Below, in pieces: positions 33,479-44,616 of a stretch of 64,000 nucleotides of DNA. The position numbers and the translations under genes were made by a program. Source of the DNA: Amoebophrya sp. A120. Its lineage: Eukaryota > Sar > Dinophyceae > Syndiniales > Amoebophryaceae. Numbering within the stretch: the first letter of the stretch is position 1; every line of letters starts with the position of its first letter. The notes under the pieces were generated by a model. The model made no database searches. It saw only the letters and a program-made list of their open reading frames with translations, and was not told the DNA's origin. The stretch lies in contig CAJINV010000005.1 in assembly GCA_905178155.1 (NCBI GenBank), positions 2,668,054 through 2,732,053 of the forward strand, written 5' to 3'.

Positions 33479-36400
33479 ATGTTGCAGCGAGCGCCATCTT
33501 CCCCCAAGCCCGGTGCAGTCAGCTCTCTCAGTGCGGGGGAGCGGCATCTGTTTACGTTGGCTGCACTGTGCCTGATTCTTTTCATTGTCTTGTTTTCGTT
33601 GTTCCGGCTTTCCTCCATCTTCATCCCTTTCCTCGTCGCGTTTTTCCTCGCCCAACTACTAGAGCCCGTCGCGCTTTACTTGGCGACGCCGCGGGGGTGG
33701 CTGGCAAAGTGGATCTGGAAGCGTGAGTACGACGAGCGAGTAGCCGCGAAGGAATTCTTGGCATTGCGGGACGCAGTGGAAGAACGACGCAGAAGTAGTA
33801 CAACACACGACGCCGATAGTGATGGTCTTGGCAGTTGCGCGCAAGGAACTCGAAGAACATCAGAACCGCCAGGACCAAGACACGCTGCTCAAGATCGCGC
33901 CAGGAAGAACGGCGACCATTGCAGCTTGGCGATAATAGAGGATGCAGAAGGTGGGTGTGATCTCGGTAAGGTAAACACTCGCGACGGAGGTGTCGCAAAT
34001 CCTGGTAATACGACGAGAAGGACATCATCTTCTACCTCTTCCTCCTCCACCAGTAGGCGCTCAAGAAGGAGTCTTCGAGGAAGCGGTGAGATAGCAAGAC
34101 GAGAAGCTGCAAGTGCACACGACGAGGAAGATGCTGCGAGAAATAGCGATGTGGAGAAGGTGGAATACGACCGTGTAGTTCCGGACGTGCTTGCAGACAC
34201 CCAAGATCATCTGCAGGAGGTGAACCTCGAACTACATGCTGGCAGAAAAGAGCAAAGTCGAAGAGGCAGAGCCTCTGCCCGCCCCCGACGTGCATCCAAT
34301 ACAACAAACCTAACGTACCAAGACCTCGATCCTGAGCGGTGCTGGGTGTGCCGGGAGGTGGGGCGCAAAACCTTTCTCGTCTTCACGGACGCACTGATCC
34401 TCATCTTCTGTCTGGGTCTGCTGTTCGGGTGCGTTATCTTCCTCTATGCATTGCAAAAGTATCGTACTCGTATAAATGCAATACAAATTTCCTAAGCAAC
34501 AGCATGAGAAATACAATTTGTAATGCGGATTTGACTTGGAAACAAGATTTGTAAATGCATGACTGCAATACAACGAGTAAGATACTTTTGCACAGGATAT
34601 CCTCGTCATGGGATTGACGAACGCGTTGCACGACGCCCCTGCGGTATGTTGGAAGCGTCAGGTTTGAAATCGTCAGAGTTGAAATGATTTGCCATGCATA
34701 AAATGCAAGGCATGAAGTGCCTGTCTTGCCGGGATGGCAAGTGAGGCCGCGCGTCAGCCTGTTTAGGGTTTGAAGTAGAGCTGCTAAAGGAGCATGACAA
34801 AAGCAGTCGCCTGTGCCGAAACAGCATGACAAATTGGATTCCGGTGCTCGGAAAATTTGTCATGCGCCGCTTGGAAATTGGGCTTCCAACTGGTATCCAT
34901 TTTATGCATGACAAATCATTTCAACTTTGTCGATTTCAAAACTGACGCTTCCATACGCGGTGTTTCAGGAGTATCTGAAGGGCGAGAAACTGAAGTCTCT
35001 CATCGACTTCCTTGACAAGCACGGAATTCACAACATCACGCCGGAAACCATCATCCAGAAGATCGAGGGCCCGCTGGAAAACATCATCGGCGGACTGCTC
35101 AGCTTTCTCACCACCAGCATCTTGGCCATCATGATGCTGTGCTTTTTTCTGGTGGCGAGCCTCAGCGAGGCCCACCCGCCGTTGGCGGCGAGCTACGTGC
35201 AACTGGTGTCGCTGAAGTATGGCGCTCTCAACTGTTACATTCTCAACTGTTACATGATTTGTCATGCAAATTCACCACCAAGATCGCCACGATTAAGCTG
35301 CTTCGCATGACAAACATCCGAAGGGCTAAACAGGATCTAAATCTGTGCCAAATCTGTAATGCAAAAGGCGCATCCTTCCTCCTTTCACTTTCGCCGTTCT
35401 TGCATTACAAATCCATGTAACAGTTGAGAATGTAACGTTTGAGAACGCCATATGGAGCGGAAACTCTGCGAAGAGTGGAACTACCGCACTTCTTCGTCCT
35501 CTGGCGGAGGTGGGGACGGGTCGTATAGTTCATCTGGTGGAGCCGCAACGAGAACAAATAGAGGTGCCGGGGGCTTCGGCGTTGCCGGAGCCGCAAGTGG
35601 ATTCATCCCCTTGGAACTGCGGCGTGGCCCCGGAAGCACGCCTCTGTTCGATTTGTACAACATGGCTGGGCGCAGCGACTGCTCTACCACCTCCCTCCCG
35701 CCGTTAGCCCGTGGCTCCTCGCTCTCCTCCGGCCGGAAAAGTGCGCCGCCGGTGCTCGCGGCGGCGGACGAAAATTTACAGGAATTGCAATTCATGGCCG
35801 AGCAACAGAAACAAGGTTCAAATTGTCCTCGGAAAAGCAATTTTGTGTCCGGCACTGGCGCAACCGCGTACTCACAACACGAACTCCAATCTGGAACAGC
35901 ATCTGCTGGAGGAGTCTTTGCGCAGGATTATTTTGAAAAAACGACCATATCAACCGACGACGATTCCTCCACTGTTGCACCCTCAACGCTGGTTGAACAG
36001 CAGGGGGAGCTTCTGGACCACCAGCTACAGGTAATCACGTTGGAGGAAGTTGCTGGTGGTGCAGTTGCTGGCCCACCTTGTTATGCTCCTGCAGAACAAC
36101 TCGGCTGCACCGCAGCCGGCGGGAACTGCAACGCTACAAAAGACCCTGCCGCGACGACCTTGCAGATGCATTCTAAGAATCGGGACCCGCCCGGCGCTAC
36201 CACGACCAATAGCAAGCAGACGACCGCCCCTGCGAACAAGTCCTCTGCATCTTCTAGCGAAGAGGCCGCAAAGGTTTTCGCTGGCCAGTTTCTGAAGCAG
36301 GCCCGGCACACGATTCAGCTTTTTGTCGTGCTGAAAACCTTTCTCTCCGTGCTCGAGGGCGTGCTCGTCGGGATGCTGCTAGCCGCAGTGAAGGTCGATT

Positions 36401-37210
36401 TCTGGTTTGTCTTCAGCGTGATCACCTTTCTCATGAACTACATCCCTGCCATCGGTGGAGCCATTTCGCTGATCGGCCCCGGTGTGTTCTGCTTTTTGGA
36501 TCCCAAAAAGACGTTCGCGGACCTAGTCTTAATCACCGCCGGCGGGGGCGTGTTGCACACCTTCGTCGGGAATATCATCGAGCCGATATGCACTGCAAAA
36601 GTATCGTACTAGTATAAATTGGATTACAAATTTTCCCAGGAACAAAAATGCAATTTGTCATGCTATCTCAGGTAGAAAGTTGGATTTGTCATGCATGTCT
36701 GCAATTAGTACGAGTGCGATACTTTTGCACAGGATAGCCGAGCATTTTTGGCAATGCGTTCGAGTTGGATCCGGTACGAAATGATGGTTTTGCTTTTCAC
36801 GAGAACAGGAACGCCAACACATCAGTTTTGTATCGACCGCGAATCGTCCTGGTCTTAGAAATGAGTAAACCTGGAATGTAGTCGAGCGAAGATTCACTTA
36901 AAGTTGAAACACACGGCGACTGCTCACACATGATGAGTAATGCAAGATATAGAATTTCAAATCTTATCAGATCGTCGTCCTATTCGCTCTCGTAGTCTGG
37001 GGCGCCTTGTGGGGCGTGGTTGGTGCGATTCTCAGCGTGCCGCTGACCTGCTGCATCAAACTGGCGCTCGCGCCCTTCATCGACCGGCACGCGTACGCCC
37101 TGGTGTGTTTTTACGCCTTGGAATTCTCTTTGCCGCCACCCGCGGCGTGGAAAAGATTGGAGGACCGACAGAGAAGGGCGGAAATGGCGATAGGGTCTTG
37201 CAAGGTGTGA
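33479..37210 (+). CDS. AI-2E/PerM-family multi-spanning membrane protein
   Basis: Six exons: 33,479-34,444, 34,605-34,644, 34,961-35,217, 35,458-36,586, 36,742-36,773 and 36,971-37,210, totalling 887 residues. The first four junctions are introner elements and the last is a GTACGA...TCAG intron. The N-terminal pair of helices (SSIFIPFLVAFFLAQLLEP) and the C-terminal block NYIPAIGGAISLIGP, GNIIEP, GNAFELDPIVVLFALVVWGA and WGVVGAILSVPLT are the hallmarks of the bacterial-type AI-2E/PerM exporter family (Pfam AI-2E_transport), also found in some algae and protists. The middle helices (FTDALILIFCLGLLFG, LLSFLTTSILAIMMLCFFLV) lie between two long Ser/Arg-rich inserts. Substrate is unknown, and membrane location (plastid-type or plasma membrane) cannot be told. 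It has four introners, the most in the window. The conserved EPSIFGNAFELDP sequence appears only after splicing. Confidence 0.85.
34445..34599. mobile_element. Introner-like element 3 (family A, 155 bp)
   Basis: Starts TATGCATTGCAAAAGTATCG and ends CTTTTGCACAGGATA; the inverted repeats share TGCAAAAGTATCGTACTCG. 5-bp repeat TCCTC (34,440-34,444 and 34,600-34,604). Excision of 160 nt rejoins VIFL to VMGLTNALHDA in the AI-2E-type protein. ATTTGTAATGC is present inside. Confidence 0.92.
34645..34955. mobile_element. Introner-like element 4 (family C, 311 bp)
   Basis: Starts TATGTTGGAAGCGTCAGG and ends CTGACGCTTCCATA, with inner AAATGATTTG/CAAATCATTT as in element 2. The flanking 5-mers TGCGG and CGCGG differ by one base. 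Excision of 316 nt moves the frame so that ALHDAPA continues as VFQEYLKGEKLKSL. It lies only 40 nt after element 3. Confidence 0.9.
35218..35452. mobile_element. Introner-like element 5 (family D, 235 bp)
   Basis: Starts TATGGCGCTCTCAACTG and ends GTTTGAGAACGCCATA; the ends also repeat an AACTGTTACATTCTC unit. The flanking 5-mers TGAAG (35,213-35,217) and TGGAG (35,453-35,457) have one mismatch. Removing 240 nt keeps the frame (VSLK to RKLCEEW). Contains ATTTGTCATGC and GCATTACAAAT. Confidence 0.88.
36587..36736. mobile_element. Introner-like element 6 (family A, 150 bp)
   Basis: Starts TATGCACTGCAAAAGTATCG and ends CGATACTTTTGCACAGGATA. Exact flanking repeat GCCGA (36,582-36,586 and 36,737-36,741). 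Excising 155 nt joins GNIIEP to SIFGNAFELDP, restoring a conserved AI-2E family block. ATTTGTCATGC occurs twice inside. Confidence 0.93.
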
Positions 37211-38175
37211 CGACTGTGTTTTCTTTTCTCACCAACTACTGGCGAGTTAAGTACTTACTTTCTAATGGAGAAATACAAGTAAGCATGTCATCGTGTATAC
37301 ATAAATGGAAAATTCTTCCGAGACCAAGAGCTGATGTAGTCCGGTCTATGTTTTGCAACGACATTTTGCACCAACACCTAAGAAATGCAATTTTTTGCGT
37401 CTGGTAGATCCTCCTCTCCTGGAAATGAATGTGTAGAAGAAAGAGAAACAAAAGCAACGAGTGATAAAAGAGAAATAAGCAGACGAGGACATCTGCTACG
37501 CCACCAATTACTTTATATTACTTCTGTCTCGACAAGTAGTCAAATCTTGTGGTTGGCCACCGGATTTCGAATGTTGACCACATAAACTCGCTATCGCTTC
37601 TTCTTACCCGCCCAAGCATTGCAAACACCGTCCGAAACGTTCGACTTAAGTCTGGTTTTGCAAACACCTCAACGTGGATGCTTTGTGGTACTGAAAATCA
37701 AACACAAGCACATTTGACGCAGCTGCACTCGACGCGGCAGCAATATCCGTTGTTGCAATTCGTCTTTCGATACGTTGTCTGCTCGTGACTCCTGCTCTAG
37801 TACCTCGCAGTTTCGATAAGCTGGCCTCTTCTATCTGCCAATCGTGCCTAGTGCTTTCGTCCGTGCAGAGTGTTATATATGATCCGACTCCGAGTGAGTA
37901 GTACGACGCTTGGATAAGACAGATGAAGCGTGACGAGGACCACGAGCGAAGTTTCCCGAAGGGGGATCGCAGCTGCTTCGATGTTAATGTTGCGCTCTTT
38001 ATTGAGATTGAGTGGCAGATGATATGATGAAGGAATTACTACTTCTACGCGACCTTATGATCCCGATACAAAAGCGCGAAGGCCCGGACTTCTTCTTTTC
38101 GGACAGAAGTAGAATCGCAAAGTTCGCCGGAAAACTGCCACAAAGTTAGAACACAAGTAAAACCAAACTTCCACA
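37211..38175. other. Intergenic, nothing recognised
   Basis: Nearly 1 kb with short frames on both strands and no recognisable repeat or RNA gene. Confidence 0.45.
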
Positions 38176-39483
38176 ATGTCGAGCTCCTCTTCCTCCTCCG
38201 GCGGCAAAAAAGTGCCGCGCAGGGGGCGGCAGCGGCGGTCTCAAATCAACAAACCGCCCGAGCAGCGCTGCTTGAATTGCGATGAGGTCATCCCCGACCC
38301 GGATGCCTGTGCCCTGTACCGGGGCCGCCCCTGCTGTGTCCGCTGCTGGCAGCGCATCGAGAAACTCGCGGAACGCAACGACCCGGCGTTGCTCAAGTTG
38401 TCCGCGAACTTGCAGCAGACCGGAATGTTCAAGAATCACCAGGGTGGTCAACAACACGCCGGACCCTCGCGGTACTACAGCAGTCTGGTCGTGAGAGCCC
38501 CTCTGTACCTGGGTGGCACGTACTTTCTCTTCGCGACGGTTTTCCGCAACGCCTCAGACGCCTTCCAGCTCTTTATCCTCCGTGCCTACCTGGACTTGTC
38601 GGATTACTGGCTCGACAAGGGGAGCTGGATCCGCTTCCTCGGAATCGACGACTTTCGGAAGTGGTGGCTTGACATCCCCCCTCCGCCCAGCAACGAAAGA
38701 ATCTACCGCGAGTTAACCGGTGAAGAACCGCCCTGGTCCCCGTACTTCAATAGCGCCGACGGGCGGGCGGTTACTGGAGAGCAAGAAGAAGGGGCTGGTC
38801 CGAGCAGTAGTACAACGTCGCCGGACGAGTACAGCAGCAACAGTACCAGCATCGGAACACAATTCCCACCGGCGTATCCACGTGCAGTGTAAAATGTTTT
38901 TGCGTGGTCTGTCGTGCTCGCGCTCAACGCAGCTGCTGTTCGACGATTTTTGTGTTACTAATTTGCGTCAGAATTATTGTTTGTTGTCATGATCTGATCA
39001 TCTCGGCGCCTGGGTCTGGTGGCATGCTGTTTAATAGTACTTCTATCTAAATTCGAGACGAACCGACCTTCGCAAAACACGCAAAAACTCTTTTCCACCC
39101 TCCATATTCAAAACGCCATTCCAAACTTGAACCTCGGGGGTGGCGGACGGTACCCGTACGAGACCAACACTGGTCCGAAGTACTACCCGCCTGGCAACGC
39201 GCCGGCGAACATTTTCGACCTGCTCCCCAAGATGCCGCCGCCGCTGACGCCGCCGGGAATGAAGGCCGAAGCGAACAACGACGCCGCAGGACTGCTCAAC
39301 ACGGGAGATGCAACTGCAAATGCCGCTTCTGCAAAGGGCGTGGTGTCTTCGTTTGGGAGTTACGTATCGGGTTTGCTGAGTGGGGACATCACTGTGGAAG
39401 ACACGCTGTCGCCCGTTTTGGATCAGGTGAAGGAGTTTATGTCAGGCTTCTCCGGAACATCCCGAAAAATGATGTACGCGTGA
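38176..39483 (+). CDS. Unknown protein with Cys4 zinc-ribbon motif and hydrophobic segment
   Basis: Two exons, 38,176-38,886 and 39,058-39,483, give 378 residues; the donor is GTGTAA (the only non-GTA donor seen here) and the acceptor TTCGAG. The N-terminus is a serine run followed by a basic patch (KKVPRRGRQRRSQ). A possible zinc site follows: CLNC, 16 residues, then CCVRC. Residues about 112-140 (LYLGGTYFLFATVFRN, AFQLFILRAYLDL) are hydrophobic and amphipathic, so one or two membrane passes are possible. The second exon is Pro/Gly-rich (GGGGRYPYETNTGPKYYPPGN) and then helical. I do not recognise the family. The second exon could be a separate gene, since the join relies on phase agreement and an AG acceptor only. 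Confidence 0.6.
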
Positions 39484-40740
39484 TCGGGAAGACAGTAGAG
39501 TTCGAGGACTTAGAAAGTCGTGTGTCGTCGATCGCTTTCTGGTCTCGGGCGTTCCAGTTCTTGAAGGATGCGGGGTGATGCTCAAATTCGAGTTGTTCCT
39601 CTTCTATACAACTGTCTATAGCGTTTACGTTGGTAAAAACGCGTCGTGATGCAGAACTGCTTTTTGTTTCGAAGAAATTAGTGACTCATTCTGAAGTTGT
39701 GTGCGTGCCGTGCCATCAGCTCAGTGTCACTTCTTAGCTGTGATGAACAAAGTGTTTATGTTTGAAAATGACGAGAATGCGTTTCGTAGTGCCCGCAAGT
39801 AGCACCTCGACCTCCAGCAGTACGTACTTCTTCAGCAGTCAGGCTGATGAAGATGAAGACGATGAATATGCTTCATAACCGTAGGTACTTACTGCGACGA
39901 AAAGTATAGCTTGCTTCTACTTCCAGATCAAAGGGAAAGCAACCAATGGGACTGTTACCATGCCTGGGGGCCTGTTTCCACCGTTTCTTCGTTGATATCG
40001 AAGGGCGGATGATCCAAGTCCCCGTCTTCCTAGAAGTTGTTCCCTTCGTCTGATGTCCTGCGTTGTTTGATGGCCTGGATGAAGATCAAGATTCTACTCG
40101 GTTGGAATGTTGAAGTTGATAGGACGACTGTCGATGAACTCGAATATGCTGTTCGAAGTCAAGAAGTGTACACGCTCATCTCTTCTCGGTTGTTTCTCAC
40201 ATCAACATCATAAATATCCGAGTGGTTTATTTTCAGCACCACGGTCGTCCCTCCTCATGTAGTTCCTGTGAATCCCCATTGATGTTGGTCCGTATGGGAC
40301 GCTTGCAAAGCAAAGCAATGTGTCACTCAAAAATCCTCGTAATGTAGCGAGGATCGACTACGTCTTCGTCGTGGACACCATAAATGAAAATCGAGGATCG
40401 TCTGCATATCACAAAGGAAAAATGAAATCTTCTCGCACCAAGATTCATTGTTTTTTGTCTCCATATTAGGACAGCATTGCTTAAATGTGATGATCATGTA
40501 AAAACAGTAGCTTTGCAAGGGAAAGAAAAAAAACCTTCTTCACGTAGTTCTCACTATCCACAGTTGCAATTTTGTATAAACGAAGAACAAATAATACAAA
40601 GTTGGATGACACAAGAAGGCCACTGCTGGAAGAACGAGTGAGGTAATGCTAATGTGCACCAAGCACCATACAAAAATTCTAAAGCAAAACAAAATCAAAA
40701 GTCTTCTACCAAGTTAGAAGCAAACACACACCTCCAATGC
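39484..40740. other. Intergenic, nothing recognised
   Basis: About 1.25 kb without a credible coding frame on either strand and without clear repeats. It may include untranslated regions of both neighbours. Confidence 0.45.
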
Positions 40741-43066
40741 ATGGTCGGTGGAACCGGTGCGGGCGGTGGCAGTAAAAAGCCCCTAAACAACAAGCAGCAC
40801 CAGCGACACACAACTACTACTGCTTTCAAACCCGGCGACAAGTCACCTTCGTCCCCCCAAGGCAGTAGTACAGCAAGTGGAGTACTATCTCCAAGCCACC
40901 TGAACAAGGCGAAACACCGACCGTCAGCCATGCCTAGCTCCTCCACCTCCTCCACCAAGTTACCACTAAACTCCTCCACGGCCGCAAGTGCCACTTCGGC
41001 CACGACACCCAATAAAGCAGCGACAAGCAGCTCCTCCACCATGCCGCCTTCGCCGTCTAAAAACCGGCTGCGGGCCGTGGCGGCTACCTCCCAGGCGACG
41101 TACATTGGCGGCGGGGCAAGTTCGGACGAAGATGAAACAACCGCGAACAGCAAAAGAATGCCGGTAAAGCTGAAAAGACTGCTGCTCGGCGCCCTGGTGT
41201 TCGCCTCCGTTTTCGGCCAGATCTGGTTTGCCTACTACCTCAAGCGACGCTACCGGGCGGCGGCAATGGTAGCTGCCGCGGCGAAAAATGGAGCGGCAGC
41301 GACAACTTCTGATGGTACCAAAGCGATCCTACCAGAAGAAGAGGATGACACGAGCTTGCTCGCGCGGCCACCCCCAGGCTACACGGACGGCTACGCGTTC
41401 ATCTACGATCTCGCCAAGTGGAGCTTGTTTTACACTGTAGTGCAAGTTCTGTTTTCCTACGTCGTCCGCCCGTTATTTTTCGCCATCATCCAGAAACAAC
41501 GACACTGGTCGGAGGAAAGCTACGAGATGCGGGTCTCGCGGGCGACCTCGGCGTGCTTCAAATTCTTCTACCACTTGGCCTGCGTCACCTACTGGGTGTA
41601 CCTGCTGACCAAAGAGTCCTGGAGTACGGACTGGCCAATGATCGCGTGCTTTCGGCAGAGCGACCCGCGCTGCTTCGTGACCGACGTGGCGCGGGGCATG
41701 TGGCGTTCGAACGGAAAGACGGGTAGGAACGAGCTGGAGGAGAGATTCTGGGCAAATTTTTGGAAGGAACCTGCCATGGTCGGGGACGAAGTGAAGTGGT
41801 AAATAGGTTGTGTTTTTTGTCGATTTGGAGGAAGCATCAGAAGAAGACTGTGCTTCTTCGCTCATTGATTTTGATGGTTTTTTTTGCTCATGGAAATGGT
41901 AATTTGGATTGTGGGATGGCGGAGAGTAATATCGTCCTGACCATTCTTCATCATGTTTATAATGATTTATGTCAACCTCAACATGAGCCTTAGTCAGTGA
42001 CAACACAAATCTCAAATCATGAAACCATTTTTTCAGGTTTTACGTAGCGGCGACGGGCTATCTGATTTCAGAGATGATTCTCATTTTTCCGGAGCGTGCA
42101 AGATCAGACTTCCTCGAAATGTGTCTGCACCACACCATTGCTATCGGTCTGTCGCTCTTCAGCTACGGATGCGGGTATAGAAAGAAGACTTGTTTTGTTG
42201 AAAGTCTAGATCTAGTACGTACTTGTGCTTTTTTGCAAATCTAGTTGGCGCTGGAAACAGCTTCTGAGGAGGCCTTGTTGAAATTATTGTCGGCGATGAA
42301 GATTTTTTGATTTGCTTTTATCCCACAGAGTTGTAAGCCAGTACGTGACAATGATCGAATTATCCTTTTTTTATGTAGTATTTTATCTCGACGACAGCTT
42401 CATCCGAATCGGAAGCCTGGTGATGTTTGTGCACACCCTCTCCGACGTGTCCATTTACCTGAGCCGAACAACCGTTGACGTCCGGTCGACCGGCGTGGTC
42501 GCGGTCTGCTTTGTCGCCTTGTGCCTGTCCTTTTTCTGGCTCCGGCTCTGCGTCTTTCCGCTGGTGCTAGTCAGGAGTGCGTTTTTGGACGGCCCGAGGT
42601 ATCTGGTGAACCCCGTGGACTCAGGTACGTACCTTCTGATGGAATGTTTGCTCTTCGGGAATGTGATGATGTTGCAGCTGTTTTTTCTTGTACTTGAAGA
42701 TTTATTTACCACGCTGTTTATACTATGCTGCAAAGCACAAAGATATGATAAAATCTACGAAAATCATTATCATATCTCAAAACAGAACTGATCCGGCCAT
42801 TTTGCCTGATGCTCTCGGTCCTCGTCATGCTACACTGGTACTGGTGGTGCATGATAGTCCGCTCAGGGTGGAACTTTGCCAGAACGGGGCAAGCCAGAGA
42901 TCTGGCCTCGCAACTGTCCGTCTTCAACCTGAAACGACTTTCCTCCGCCCAGTTGCACGGCAGTAGCACGCGGAAAGGCAGCTACCCTTTTGCCGGCAGT
43001 GGCGGTGCAGGAGGAGGCGCCAGCAGTCCGGGCTCCCTCGCTGGCAGGAAGGTGAAGAGTAACTAG
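40741..43066 (+). CDS. TLC/LAG1-domain protein, ceramide synthase-like
   Basis: Four exons (40,741-41,798, 42,037-42,174, 42,329-42,624, 42,786-43,066) give 590 residues, all with GTA...AG introns in matching phase. About 140 residues of disordered Ser/Thr/Ala-rich sequence precede the first membrane helix (KRLLLGALVFASVFGQIWFAYYL). The TLC region shows FKFFYHLACVTYWVYLL, FYVAATGYLISEMILIF, LHHTIAIGLSLFSYGCG and RIGSLVMFVHTLSDVSIYLSR, matching the Lag1 layout HHxxxxxLxxxSY...RxGxxxxxxHDxxD. This enzyme class N-acylates sphingoid bases with acyl-CoA in the endoplasmic reticulum. The usual HD is HT here, and about 20 extra residues separate the SY and RIG parts, so catalytic activity is uncertain. 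Other TLC proteins (TRAM, CLN8 type) are less likely given the RxG...H..SD segment. Confidence 0.82.
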
Positions 43067-44616
43067 TTCTCTTGGGGCTAGCAGGGGTGTAGTCGAGGGC
43101 GGCAGCGCCGAAATTTATAACTAAAACCTTGTGAAGAAAAGTAGATGCTGCATCGTCTACACTTGCAGCTCTTTGTGTAACCAACGTGTCGACGTCCGCA
43201 ACATCCGAATGCGAGTAGTTCTTGTTTTACCAGCAAACATAGTCACGACCTCCAGGTGGATCATCATCATGTGTGTCATACTCAAAGTACTGATGAGCAT
43301 GCGAGCATTGGCACTCGGCAAAGCGAAAGCTGAGCAGGAGGATGCGGCTGTCATACCCCGACCGCATGAAGCAGCTGCGTCTTCCCGCGACTGGAGATCC
43401 AAATGACCGCGAAACGGTGGTGGAAAGCACGACTTTCTTTCCGCAGCTGGCATGAAAGCGGTGTTCTCGTTCCTAAACCCGCTCCAAGATATTTTTGTGT
43501 TCGATCGGATAATTATATGCCGACCTACAGAAAATGATACGGCATATGCCAGATTCGCCGCACCACTATCCACAAAGCGGGAGTAGAACAACATTATGTT
43601 TTCGAGACTTTCACTTGACACCTGCAGTCCAAGGCGTACGGTAGTAACAGTCTAGAGTAGAAAAGGAAGCACAGATCATCATCCCTAGATCACGTTCACA
43701 TTTTTGATCGTCTTACTCGAAAGTGACAACTCGCAAAGTCGTAGTTTTTACCGCGCGCCCAGTAGGGCAACTTGCTTTACCAGCTTTTGATATGTGAAGT
43801 AAATTTTTGAGTTTATCAGTTTAGAATTTTTTGAAAAAAGCATGATCTTCGAACTCCAGCTTTTCTATTCCCTTTCCTGTCGCAAACAAAACCTCCAATT
43901 GGAGCAATGACCACCCGCCGTAAGTCAGCCAGCTTCTTTGGTTTCTTCTCGTGCAGCAGTGCAGCATAGCCCGACGCACACGGCACCTTCTACAACTAGG
44001 AGTTTCCACGACCCTGTCTGAAGCAAACACTCCGACGGAGACGACAATATAGGAAACGGAGCGTCGCAGCAAGAAGTACTACCTAGGAGCAAGGCCGGAG
44101 CGAGCTGTTGTGGGCGCTGTTTTCGACAAGAACACGAACGAACTGCCAAGTAGAAAGCTGTTTTCAGCACCAGGTCAATAAACTGAGCAGGGTTGCTCCG
44201 CAGATTCCGCGACTGAGCAGGGTTGCTCCGCACTAGAGCGCTGTTTTCATCACCAGGTCAAATTTAGCAGGGTTGCTCCGCAGATTCCGCGACTTCTTTT
44301 CGCGTCGAGATTGCGTCGAGCCGTTAGTACTCTGCAGTTTGGTGTAGTTAGAAGTTGTGGTGGGATTTTAAAACCGGTAGACGACGAAGATCAAGGACAT
44401 CAATTTACTTTCGTCGAACACTATACTACCATAACCACCGACATTCTCGACCGCGACTACCCGACGAGGACTACACCGTTTTTCTACACGACAAAAACGC
44501 ACGGACGAGGGCCTGGCTCGGTGTGTAAAATCTACCAGCAACGGTGGACGAGGCCCACACGACGTTGCGAGTGAACATAATCCATCCCAAAGGAGCCGCG
44601 CCCAAAACACGACAAG
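43067..44616. other. Intergenic region with an 83-bp tandem duplication
   Basis: No credible gene; the minus-strand frame at 43,157-43,621 lacks any recognised motif. Near 44,157-44,295 the unit GCTGTTTTCA-CACCAGGTCAA followed by GCAGGGTTGCTCCGC is tandemly duplicated at about 83-bp spacing. The core GAGCAGGGTTGCTC is a short hairpin occurring three times (about 44,184, 44,214 and 44,265). Position about 330 bp before the coatomer start codon allows a promoter or transcript-leader role, but this is unproven. Confidence 0.45.

Noticed and set aside
33479-37210. Bacterial contamination, because the AI-2E/PerM family is mostly bacterial
   Set aside because: The gene has a GT-AG intron and four introners of the same families as neighbouring eukaryotic genes, so it is resident in the nuclear genome.
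43157-43621. 154-codon minus-strand open frame
   Set aside because: Met/Ser/Thr-rich without any motif, inside an intergenic region of a strictly + strand gene array.
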